Assembly: GCF_002259585.1 (NCBI RefSeq) | Contig: NZ_MWWS01000002.1 | Location: 124,001 to 188,000, forward strand | Length of the DNA: 64,000 nucleotides | Reading direction: 5' to 3' | DNA from: Bombiscardovia coagulans | GTDB taxonomy: Bacteria; Actinomycetota; Actinomycetes; Actinomycetales; Bifidobacteriaceae | In this document: positions 56,120 through 64,000 of the stretch, in pieces | Layout of the letters: every line of letters starts with the position of its first letter | How positions within the stretch are numbered: the first letter of the stretch is position 1 | Made by a program: the position numbers and the translations under genes | Notes under the pieces: model-generated | Database searches by the model: none | What the model was told of the DNA's origin: nothing | The model's input: the letters and a program-made list of their open reading frames with translations, nothing else

Positions 56120-57238
56120 ATGCCTCATACCGATCTACAGCGGTTCCTTGAACAGCGCATGGAATCAGTCATATCGTCCTACTTCAATAGCTGGTCTTCA
56201 CAGTCAGAAAAACCGGTACATGATTTAGAAGAGGCAGTTCTTGAACAAGCAACAATATCTAATCGAGGTGGTAAACGACTCAGAGCTCACTTACTGCTAG
56301 CTACTTATTGCGCTGTCAAATACCCTAGTACAACATCCGTTACTGTCGATCAGCTGCCCTCGGAACTTATAGATCTTGCCTGTGCACTGGAACTGTTCCA
56401 GACATCAGCACTAGTTCACGACGATATTATTGACCAAGCTCAGCTTAGGCGTCATGAGCCTTCCGCCTATATTGCACTTGACAACGTTTATCGATCTCTA
56501 GCTAGCAAAACGCATGAAAGCAAGACTATGGCTGGACAGGCCTTAGGCATTCTTTTAGGAGACCTCCTGTCAACCACAGCATGCGCTCTTGCAAACACCT
56601 CAGCAGACAAGTTTCCACAATCATCAGCAATTCTTACAGCTTTTTTCCACATGATGGGAGAAGTAGATCAAGGGCAAGTGCTCGACTTCGGTATGGAAAT
56701 AATGCCTCTACATGATCCAGAAAAACTCAAAAGAACTGCCCTGAATACCATTAACAAAAAAACCTCCTCGTATACGACCATAGCTCCAATTGAGTTGGGT
56801 CTCTTGGCGGCCGGCAAACCACCAGAAATAGCCAGCAATATAGCCAGCAATATAGGAACGAGCTTAGGTCTGGCATATCAGTTACGTGACGACTTACTGG
56901 ATGTGACTGCAAGCTCAGACGACTCTGGAAAACCTCAGTGCGGAGACATCTATGAGGGGAAAAGAACCGTCCTCTTAGCAACTGCACTGCAACGTTCTGA
57001 CCCTGACCACAAAAAACGATTGATAGAGATTTACCAGGCATCTCAGCGTACTTCTGAAGACGTGTCTTATGTAAGCACTGACTTCCACCACACTGGCGCC
57101 ATAGATGCTGTTCAGGAGCTGATTAAAGACCTAGCTTCAAACAGCATGAGTGCCATCCAAGACTCCTGTAAAACGCTGAACATAAGCAAAATGGGGCAAG
57201 AACGCCTGGCAGATGCCTGCTCTCACTTTCTTTTTTAG
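56120..57238 (+). CDS. Polyprenyl diphosphate synthase (trans-isoprenyl type)
   Basis: Condenses isopentenyl diphosphate with allylic diphosphates to a prenyl chain for lipid carriers or quinones. The first aspartate-rich motif is LVHDDIIDQAQLRRH (near residue 97) and the second is YQLRDDLLDVTA (near 254); GGKRLRAHLLLA near 51 carries basic residues. Chain length cannot be read reliably. A tandem 12-bp repeat (56828-56851) duplicates the residues IASN. No ribosome-binding site; TAGGCT lies six bases before the ATG. It precedes the PASTA kinase by 153 bases. Confidence 0.9.
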   Translation: MPHTDLQRFLEQRMESVISSYFNSWSSQSEKPVHDLEEAVLEQATISNRGGKRLRAHLLLATYCAVKYPSTTSVTVDQLPSELIDLACALELFQTSALVHDDIIDQAQLRRHEPSAYIALDNVYRSLASKTHESKTMAGQALGILLGDLLSTTACALANTSADKFPQSSAILTAFFHMMGEVDQGQVLDFGMEIMPLHDPEKLKRTALNTINKKTSSYTTIAPIELGLLAAGKPPEIASNIASNIGTSLGLAYQLRDDLLDVTASSDDSGKPQCGDIYEGKRTVLLATALQRSDPDHKKRLIEIYQASQRTSEDVSYVSTDFHHTGAIDAVQELIKDLASNSMSAIQDSCKTLNISKMGQERLADACSHFLF

Positions 57239-57391
57239 TAAGTCAATCTATTTTTTGATGCTATAGCGGTAGCATAAGAAAGGGCAGCTGAAGGCGTTTA
57301 ACCTGCTCAGAACAACACGCTCGAGTGGATTTTTCGCTAAGAACCAGCTCAACAACACTGTTTTTACTTGGGAAGGCCATACGATACGACT

Positions 57392-59587
57392 ATGAGTGAA
57401 GCGGGACAGGCAAGTACAGGTCACATTATCGAGGGCCGCTACCGCATCATAGGCAAAATTGCCGAAGGCGGGATGGCCACAGTGTATGAAGCACTGGATC
57501 AGAGACTCTCCCGAACTGTGGCTATCAAGATAATGCACACTCAGCTAGCACAGGGACCCCATCGTGCTGAGTTTGAAGAACGCTTCCATCGAGAGGTCAG
57601 ATCAGCAGCAGCCATAGCCAATTCGCATATCGTACAAGTTTACGATACGGGACAAGTCAATGGCCGAGAATTTCTCGTCATGCAGTACATTCACGGGGTT
57701 AACCTCCGTCATGAAATGAACGAGCAAGGTACCTTCTCGGTACGTGAGACGCTGCGCATCATTGGAGAAGTTTTGGATGGTTTAGCCAGCGCTCACGAAG
57801 CAGGTGTAATCCACCGAGACATCAAGCCAGAAAATATTCTGTTGAATGACCGGGGAAACGTCAAAATTACTGATTTTGGGTTAGCTCGTGCTGCTTCACA
57901 AACCACTCTGTCAACTACAGGCATGCTGTTGGGCACCGCAGCATATTTACCTCCAGAGACTATTGAAAACAACCAAGCTACTCCACAGGGTGACCTCTAC
58001 GCCGTCGGAATTGTCGCGTATGAGATGCTCACTGGCTCCGTTCCATTTGTTAGTGATAATCCGGTAACAGTAGTTTTTAAGCATGTTCATGAAGATGTTC
58101 CATCTCTTACCCAGGTATGCCCGGGAATTGACCCTCAGATCTCAGACTTTATTGCTGGTCTAGTAGCACGACCTATTGATGACCGCCCTAACGACGCCAA
58201 CCAAGCCCTTGAGAGCATGAAAAAAATGGCCACAAAGCTAAGCCCTGACGCCTTAAGCTTCCGATCTGGAACATCTGCTCCTTCTCAACCTCAACAAACT
58301 GGCAAACCTGCCCTGAAAGGCTCAACTCCCCTGGCAGGAAATGTGTCTTCAAACGTGGTAGAGTCAACAGCAAAACCTACAGATCTGTTTGAACATATTA
58401 ATGACCCAGTAAGCCAACCAGATACTCAAGTGGATACAGCTCAAAGCCAGGTGTCATCATCAGACAAGTCTGAGCGTGGAGATCAGAAGCCAGTAAACAC
58501 ACAAACTAAACAGTTCCTTGCGCCTGCCGATACTCCGGTAGCTGATGAACAATCTACTGAACCTATGAAGGCAGTATACGAGCTCAGTGAACTTGATAAA
58601 AAGAAACCTAAACGCTGGCTTAAAAAGCTCATTACAGCTCTTGTCATCATAGTCCTCATATTAGCTCTAATGGCTGGAGGTGCAGGATGGTGGTATTTTA
58701 AGGGACCAGGTTCTTATTGGAAGCTCCCCCGACCATCAGATTCCTCTTGCACTACCAACAGCGTCTGCTCAATAGAAGGTGCTGACTTTACGAAATACAA
58801 ACAATCTCTTACAGTTGCTGGAATACCACATGAGGAAAGCCAAGCATATAGCGATACCGTGCCACAAGGACACATCATTTCAGCTGAGCCCAAAACAGTA
58901 GAGTCACATATCAGTAAGCGTAATGGGAAGGTCAAACTGGTGGTTTCTCGAGGCATACAGAAAGTAACTGTGCCTGCTGATCTCCTAGACCCTCATACTG
59001 AGTCTGGAATGCACCCCATTGATGCCCTGAAAGCAGCAGGTTTCAGCAACATTGTACATGATGAGAACCAAGACCAGTATTCAATGGACCTGCCAGCAGG
59101 AGCAGCAATAACAGTAACCCCACAGCCAAACAGTACCGTAAACCACAATGAACAGGTTACGGTTACCCTATCCAAGGGCAAAATGCCTGTCAGCATGCCT
59201 GATATTGTTGGGAAAAGTAAACAAGAAGCAACTAATGCCCTGAATGCAGCTCGACTAGCTACCACCTACAATGAGGCTTGGTCCGATACCATAGCTAGCG
59301 GCCAGATAATTTCAGCTTCCGCCAAACCAGGAAGCCAATTACACTGGGGAGACCAGGTAAGTGTAGTGGTATCAAAAGGCCCACAAATGGTGGAATTAGA
59401 TAACTTGGTCGGTAAAAATAAAGATGAGGCTATTCAGATTCTCAAGGCGAAGGGCCTCGACGTAAAGATAACTGCTCCGCTCGGAGATATCTCTCACACT
59501 GTACGCCTGCAAAGCCCTACACCAGGACCAATACGAGTTCACGGTGAAGATGGAAAGCCTACAGTAATTACGTTAACTGTGGTCTAA
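57392..59587 (+). CDS. PASTA-domain serine/threonine protein kinase (PknB-like)
   Basis: A membrane kinase of 731 residues that senses cell-wall fragments and phosphorylates division and envelope proteins. The kinase domain (about 15-275) has IAEGGMATVYEA, VAIKIM, VIHRDIKPENILL and DFGLARA intact. A Ser/Thr/Gln-rich juxtamembrane stretch leads to one membrane helix (about 413-436), then four extracellular PASTA repeats ending at the C-terminus. ATG 57392 is used; TACGAT lies six bases before it and no ribosome-binding site is present, suggesting a leaderless message. Confidence 0.92.
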   Translation: MSEAGQASTGHIIEGRYRIIGKIAEGGMATVYEALDQRLSRTVAIKIMHTQLAQGPHRAEFEERFHREVRSAAAIANSHIVQVYDTGQVNGREFLVMQYIHGVNLRHEMNEQGTFSVRETLRIIGEVLDGLASAHEAGVIHRDIKPENILLNDRGNVKITDFGLARAASQTTLSTTGMLLGTAAYLPPETIENNQATPQGDLYAVGIVAYEMLTGSVPFVSDNPVTVVFKHVHEDVPSLTQVCPGIDPQISDFIAGLVARPIDDRPNDANQALESMKKMATKLSPDALSFRSGTSAPSQPQQTGKPALKGSTPLAGNVSSNVVESTAKPTDLFEHINDPVSQPDTQVDTAQSQVSSSDKSERGDQKPVNTQTKQFLAPADTPVADEQSTEPMKAVYELSELDKKKPKRWLKKLITALVIIVLILALMAGGAGWWYFKGPGSYWKLPRPSDSSCTTNSVCSIEGADFTKYKQSLTVAGIPHEESQAYSDTVPQGHIISAEPKTVESHISKRNGKVKLVVSRGIQKVTVPADLLDPHTESGMHPIDALKAAGFSNIVHDENQDQYSMDLPAGAAITVTPQPNSTVNHNEQVTVTLSKGKMPVSMPDIVGKSKQEATNALNAARLATTYNEAWSDTIASGQIISASAKPGSQLHWGDQVSVVVSKGPQMVELDNLVGKNKDEAIQILKAKGLDVKITAPLGDISHTVRLQSPTPGPIRVHGEDGKPTVITLTVV

Positions 59588-59615
59588 CGCCGGTATGACT
59601 GCCGACTTACAATGT

Positions 59616-60296
59616 TCACTGTTGTTCCAATTTGTTCTTGACAACTTGAGCATATACATCTACGTATTCTTGTCCACTCAAACGATTGATTTCACGCATC
59701 ATCTGGTTAGTTAAATCACGTATCTCTTCACGAGTAATCTGATTGACTGATTGACGTCGAACCTCAATTGGTTTGCCAAAGATAATTCTCGTCTTACCTT
59801 TGCTGGGAATGCTTTGCCCCGGCCTTTGAAGTTCTCGTGTACCAATCAGGGCAGTCGGGACAATCGGTGTACCTGTTTCGATCGCCAAACGTGCAGCTCC
59901 CGTGTGTCCCCGGTACAGACGACCATCAGGACTACGTGTGCCTTCCGGGTGAATACCGAATACTTCTCCCTGTTCCAGGATGCCTCGTGCTGTCTCAAGT
60001 GCCCCAAGGGATTTTGACCCCCCTGAGCGATCAACAGGAAACACTCCTACCGAGGTAAACCACCATTTTTTGAAACGGCCTTTTAATCCTTTCCCAGTAA
60101 AATACTCGGCTTTGGCCATAAAATGGATCATTCTTGGACTTACTAAAGGCAACAACGCATCATCTATCACGGCTAAGTGGTTGGAAGCAATTATTGCCGG
60201 ACCTTGCACAGGAATATTCTCTAATCCCTCTACTCGTGGCTTAAACCAAAACCGAGCTATAGGTCCTATGAGCTTAACAAAGAACCAGTAATCCAC
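59616..60296 (-). CDS. 1-acyl-sn-glycerol-3-phosphate acyltransferase family protein (PlsC-like)
   Basis: Membrane-associated acyltransferase of 226 residues that makes phosphatidic acid from lysophosphatidic acid. Motif I is ASNHLAVIDDALL near residue 37 (HX4D), motif II VFPVDRSGG, motif III HPEGTRSPDGRLYRG near 117, and motif IV GTPIVPTALIG. A hydrophobic segment is at the start (DYWFFVKLIGPIARFW). The GTG has AAAGGGAGG upstream. It lies convergent to the PASTA kinase and divergent from a membrane protein of unknown function. Confidence 0.9.
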   Translation of the reverse strand: MDYWFFVKLIGPIARFWFKPRVEGLENIPVQGPAIIASNHLAVIDDALLPLVSPRMIHFMAKAEYFTGKGLKGRFKKWWFTSVGVFPVDRSGGSKSLGALETARGILEQGEVFGIHPEGTRSPDGRLYRGHTGAARLAIETGTPIVPTALIGTRELQRPGQSIPSKGKTRIIFGKPIEVRRQSVNQITREEIRDLTNQMMREINRLSGQEYVDVYAQVVKNKLEQQ

Positions 60297-60362
60297 AAAG
60301 CCTCCCTTTGTAGTAATTCATGTAGTTGTCTAATGACTTCCGCCAAGGTTACTCTTAGATGT

Positions 60363-60917
60363 ATGACCCAGCATAAGAATAGCAACGACGATGACAAGCT
60401 TCAAAATGAGGCAAAATCCATAGGGGACGCTGACCAAACAGATAGCCAATCTTGGCAAAATTTCATGGCTGCCCACAGCGAAGATTTCAAAGACATTGAA
60501 TCATCAAGCACAGCAAAACGGTTCAAACGAAAAATACAGCGAGAAAGCAAAACAGCAGCACTTACTGTAAAGGATTTACCGCAATCATCCTTCACAGATT
60601 CTAACTCAAGGTATGGCAGAGGACCGCGAGACTTTACTTCCAGCTGGTTAGATACAGATACCATCATGGATCAAGAATCTCCGTTTGTTCCACCCAATCC
60701 AAGCTTTGATAAACCCAGCGCAAGCTTCATCTTATACTCAGTGCTCGCCATTATCGGAATAATAGGTTTAGTTTCAGCCCTGTTTGTTCACCCACTACCG
60801 ACTTTCCTAGGACCTCTTGCTGCGTTATGCACATTATTAGGTATCTCAGGTCTTATCTACAGCCGACAAGACTTCCATCAACGCAAAGACCCTGACGACG
60901 ATGGCGCCAGGGTCTAA
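60363..60917 (+). CDS. Unknown membrane protein with acidic cytoplasmic N-terminus
   Basis: I do not recognise a family. The 184-residue product begins with about 120 polar residues and ends with two hydrophobic helices (about residues 125-145 and 148-166: SFILYSVLAIIGIIGLVSALFV and FLGPLAALCTLLGISGLIY), then a short charged tail. ATG 60363 is chosen because no ribosome-binding site supports the ATG at 60333, and TACTCT lies seven bases before 60363, a leaderless-like arrangement. It lies between plsC-like and secA genes. Confidence 0.65.
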   Translation: MTQHKNSNDDDKLQNEAKSIGDADQTDSQSWQNFMAAHSEDFKDIESSSTAKRFKRKIQRESKTAALTVKDLPQSSFTDSNSRYGRGPRDFTSSWLDTDTIMDQESPFVPPNPSFDKPSASFILYSVLAIIGIIGLVSALFVHPLPTFLGPLAALCTLLGISGLIYSRQDFHQRKDPDDDGARV

Positions 60918-60946
60918 GTCAGTGCTATAAGGAGTTTCTCATAAGC

Positions 60947-63832
60947 TTATAGCTCGTTATGCCCATGGCACATCTTGTACTTCCTACCGGAGCCACATGG
61001 GCAAGAAGCATTCTTTGAAGTCCCAGGGAAAGTTCTTCCATCTGACCACGGCGTATGCTCTTCCTCGGTCTTGGGTCGCTTGTTCGTAGGAATGTCCTGC
61101 TCTGCATGGCTGAGAGGCTCAGGGCCAACAAGAGCGATATTTGCATCGGCATCTTCACTGTCGTCAGATACTGCTTGAGCAATATCTTCAGCCTCATCAG
61201 TTTCATCGGGATCTACTGGGGCGTGGTACTCGACATCTTCTTTCACGTCAGATACCTGATCACTACCTAGCTCTTGTCCGTCGTCTTCTTGTTCTTTCTC
61301 GGACTGGGCCAAAGCTAGTTCACTCTCTGCAACCTGATCAAGATCCACATTAAAGAGAAGCTGAACGCTCTGCTCTTTAATAGCATCAATCATAGAGTTG
61401 TACATCTGGAAACCTTCTCGTTGGTATTCAACCAGAGGGTCACGCTGTCCCATGCCTCTCAAGCCAATACCGTCTTTGAGGTAGTCCATTTCATAGAGAT
61501 GTTCACGCCACTTTTGATCAAGAACCGAAAGTACAACACGACGTTCTAGCTGTCGTGATGATTCTTCACCCAGCTGATCTTCACGCTCTTCGTATACGTG
61601 ATTTGCATCTTCCAGGAGTTCCGCTAAGAGCGCGTTGACAGCTTTATTCCCCTTGAGTTTGCTGATGGTCTCCTGAGTCTCTTTCTTGTCAATACCAACT
61701 TTGTAGAGACTATCGAGTGCAGTCCATAAGCCATCCCAGTCCCAATCGGCTGGCTTATCGGAACCCTTCTGAGCACCATGAATGTAAGAGGTAATAGTGT
61801 CTTTGATGAAGCGTTCGATATCTTGTTGGATATCTTCACCCTCAAGAACTGCCTGGCGCTCCGCATAGATTACTTGACGTTGCTTGTTCATGACGTCGTC
61901 ATACTTAAGCACATTTTTCCGGATCTCATAGTTACGAGATTCGACTGTTTTTTGTGCATTACGCACTCCCTTCGAAACAGACTTCATTTCGATGGGCTCA
62001 CCTTCAGGCATGCTCGTGGAAAGAAGACGAGCCACCAGTTGGGTATTGAAGAGCCTCATAAGGTCGTCTTCCAAGCTCAAGTAGAAGCGTGATTCTCCAG
62101 GATCACCCTGTCGTCCAGAACGACCACGCAACTGATTATCAATGCGTCTAGATTCATGACGTTCAGTGCCTAATACATACAGGCCACCCAAGTCGATAAC
62201 CTCTTGGTGCTCATCTTTGACCTGTTCTTTAACTTCCTGTAGTGTCTCAGGCCAAAGCTTCTCGTACTCCTCTGGAGTATCTTCTGGAGAATAACCTTGA
62301 TCTTTGAGCTTTTGGTCAGCCAAAAACTCCACATTACCGCCAAGCATAATATCCGTACCACGCCCAGCCATATTTGTTGCGACAGTGACTGCTCCCTTAC
62401 GACCAGCGACAGCTACCACTCCTGCTTCTTTGGCATGTTGCTTAGCATTTAAGACTTGGTGGTCAATACCTGCTACTTCTAGGAGTGACGAAACAACTTC
62501 AGAAGCCTCGACTGAAGCTGTACCCAACAAAACTGGCTGCCCCTCGGCGTGGCGTTTAGCCACATCCTTGATAATAGCGGTCAGCTTTTCCTTCTTCGTT
62601 CTGAAGACGAGGTCTTCCTGGTCTTTACGAATCATGGGCTTATTGGTTGGGATAGGGAGTACACCCAACTTATAAGTGTTCATAAACTCAGCAGCTTCAG
62701 TTTCTGCTGTTCCCGTCATGCCTGCCAGTTTGTCATACATGCGGAAGTAATTTTGCAAAGTGATGGTTGCAAATGTTTGGTTTTCGGGCTGTACTGTGAC
62801 GCCTTCTTTAGCTTCAATAGCCTGATGGAGACCCTCGTTGTACCTGCGGCCATGGAGAAGTCGGCCTGTGTGCTCATCAACAATGAGTACTTCGCCTCCT
62901 TGTACAACATAGTCACGATCTTTAATGAACAGTTCCTTAGCTTTTATAGCATTGTTAAGGTAGCCAATTAACGGTGTGTTATTGGGCTCATACAGGTTAT
63001 CTATACCGAGGAAGTCTTCAACCTTGGTAATTCCAGGGTCAAGAATACCTACAACCTTTTTCTTTTCATCTACCTCATAGTCTTCGTCACGAGTCAGTTT
63101 CGGTGCCAATTTTGCAAACTGTCGATACCAGCGCGTCACATCACCTTCTGCAGGTCCTGAGATGATCAACGGCGTACGGGCCTCATCAATGAGGATGGAG
63201 TCAACCTCATCCACAATCGCAAAATGATGTCCACGTTGTACCAAATCTGACTTATCCCACGCCATATTGTCACGAAGGTAATCAAATCCAAACTCATTGT
63301 TGGTACCGTATGTAATATCAGCCTCGTACTGCTTGCGGCGTACAGCAGGCTTCTGATCAGTGATAATGCAGCCTACGCTCATGCCCAGGAAACGGAACAC
63401 ACGACCCATGAGTTCACTCTGATAGCTTGCTAGATAGTCGTTAACGGTAACGACGTGAACGCCTTTTCCTTCCAGAGCATTGAGATAAGCCGGTAAGGTA
63501 GCTACCAGAGTCTTACCTTCACCTGTCCTCATTTCAGCTATGTTGCCCCAGTGCAGAGCTGCGCCACCCATGAGCTGAACATCGAAGTGTCTTTGGCCCA
63601 ACGTCCTTTTAGAGACTTCACGCACCGTCGCAAAGGCTTCAGGCATTAAATCATCAAGTTTTTCACCATTCTTCAAACGTTCTTTGAAGGTAACGGTCTG
63701 CCCCTTTAGCTCTTCGTCGGTCATTGCGGAGATTTGATCCTCCAGAGCGTTCGTAGCTTTCGCCACATTTTCCAGCTTATGAAGCTGGCGCCCCTCACCC
63801 ATACGAAGGATCTTGTCCAAGACTACTACCAC
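60947..63832 (-). CDS. secA: Protein translocase ATPase SecA
   Basis: Motor ATPase of the Sec export pathway, 961 residues. Walker A is [17 protein letters not shown] (near residue 102-118), the DEAD-like box [23 protein letters not shown], motif [12 protein letters not shown], and the C-terminal zinc site [14 protein letters not shown], which contacts SecB or ribosomes. The GTG start 63832 has AGGGAG six bases upstream. The linker before the zinc tail is acidic (Asp/Glu rich). No neighbouring Sec gene is in view. Confidence 0.96.
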   Translation of the reverse strand: MVVVLDKILRMGEGRQLHKLENVAKATNALEDQISAMTDEELKGQTVTFKERLKNGEKLDDLMPEAFATVREVSKRTLGQRHFDVQLMGGAALHWGNIAEMRTGEGKTLVATLPAYLNALEGKGVHVVTVNDYLASYQSELMGRVFRFLGMSVGCIITDQKPAVRRKQYEADITYGTNNEFGFDYLRDNMAWDKSDLVQRGHHFAIVDEVDSILIDEARTPLIISGPAEGDVTRWYRQFAKLAPKLTRDEDYEVDEKKKVVGILDPGITKVEDFLGIDNLYEPNNTPLIGYLNNAIKAKELFIKDRDYVVQGGEVLIVDEHTGRLLHGRRYNEGLHQAIEAKEGVTVQPENQTFATITLQNYFRMYDKLAGMTGTAETEAAEFMNTYKLGVLPIPTNKPMIRKDQEDLVFRTKKEKLTAIIKDVAKRHAEGQPVLLGTASVEASEVVSSLLEVAGIDHQVLNAKQHAKEAGVVAVAGRKGAVTVATNMAGRGTDIMLGGNVEFLADQKLKDQGYSPEDTPEEYEKLWPETLQEVKEQVKDEHQEVIDLGGLYVLGTERHESRRIDNQLRGRSGRQGDPGESRFYLSLEDDLMRLFNTQLVARLLSTSMPEGEPIEMKSVSKGVRNAQKTVESRNYEIRKNVLKYDDVMNKQRQVIYAERQAVLEGEDIQQDIERFIKDTITSYIHGAQKGSDKPADWDWDGLWTALDSLYKVGIDKKETQETISKLKGNKAVNALLAELLEDANHVYEEREDQLGEESSRQLERRVVLSVLDQKWREHLYEMDYLKDGIGLRGMGQRDPLVEYQREGFQMYNSMIDAIKEQSVQLLFNVDLDQVAESELALAQSEKEQEDDGQELGSDQVSDVKEDVEYHAPVDPDETDEAEDIAQAVSDDSEDADANIALVGPEPLSHAEQDIPTNKRPKTEEEHTPWSDGRTFPGTSKNASCPCGSGRKYKMCHGHNEL

Positions 63833-64000
63833 GTTGCGCTCCCTATAATTCTTCCCGACATTACTCGAATATTAGCCAAGTTGACCCTGCCAAGGCTCAC
63901 GCCCTCCCCTATATTACGCAGGCAACCGGATTTCTCCAAAAATACCACTTCTCACGAACATTACTTAATTCTTCATTCCTTTCTTCACCAAAGCGAAGAA

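Noticed and set aside
63965-64000. Open frame at the right edge (minus strand) as the end of another gene
   Set aside because: Only 11 codons are inside the window; no recognisable residues.
1-64000. CRISPR array, insertion sequence, prophage or toxin-antitoxin module
   Set aside because: No repeat array, transposase, integrase or such pair was seen on either strand; the region reads as core chromosome.

Overview
The window looks like ordinary chromosome from a low-G+C member of the Bifidobacteriaceae (a Gardnerella/Scardovia/Alloscardovia-type relative of Bifidobacterium). The actinobacterial signs are paired clpP1-clpP2, a SepH-type septation protein, a DUF4193 zinc protein next to dut, a DUF3516 Ski2-like helicase, a PASTA-domain Ser/Thr kinase and an HrdB/SigA-type sigma factor with a long acidic N-terminus. 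The family suggestion rests on the pflB-pflA pair, a gluABCD-type amino-acid transporter and the moderate base composition. This is inference from gene content; no 16S or other decisive marker lies in the window.

Layout. 1-5.6 kb, almost all minus strand: glmU (cut by the window edge), a NagD-like HAD phosphatase, tRNA-Gln(UUG), prs, nadD with an unknown upstream partner, and glyA. 5.9-9.8 kb, plus: a heterodimeric ABC exporter. 9.9-19.1 kb, minus: HAD phosphatase, recN, nadK, clpX, clpP2, clpP1, trigger factor and an RNase D-like exonuclease. 19.1-24.7 kb, minus: pflA, pflB, a 71-residue protein and nadE. 24.8-29.7 kb: an MFS drug exporter divergent from a TetR regulator, then a YccF protein, a cyclophilin and a Gfo/Idh oxidoreductase. 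29.7-37.5 kb, minus: rarA, a large DUF3516 helicase and the four-gene glutamate/polar amino-acid ABC transporter. 37.6-45.7 kb: aspS, hisS, a DUF349 protein (plus), rel, dut and DUF4193. 45.9-55.2 kb: sepH, a phosphodiesterase, parC, parE and the primary sigma factor. 55.3-63.8 kb: a DUF4192-like protein, a polyprenyl diphosphate synthase, a PASTA kinase, an acyltransferase, a small membrane protein and secA.

How the genes fit together. Most are core functions: NAD(P) synthesis (nadD, nadE, nadK), PRPP and one-carbon supply (prs, glyA), fermentative pyruvate cleavage (pflB and its activase), proteostasis (trigger factor, ClpXP1P2), topology and repair (parC/parE, recN, rarA), stringent response (rel), translation (aspS, hisS, tRNA-Gln), envelope and growth control (glmU, prenyl synthase, PASTA kinase, sepH, plsC) and Sec export. 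The accessory part is small: the ABC exporter, the MFS/TetR pair and a few unknown proteins. I see no insertion sequence, prophage, CRISPR array, integrase or toxin-antitoxin pair, and no convincing new system. The most useful observations are regulatory and structural: a group of start codons that look leaderless, a palindrome in the tRNA-Gln leader, a perfect 21-bp inverted repeat, the asymmetric ATP sites of the ABC exporter, and unusual insertions or tails in ClpX, ParE and the transporter permease. Several starts were moved to positions with a clear ribosome-binding site. All terminators and promoters are read by eye.
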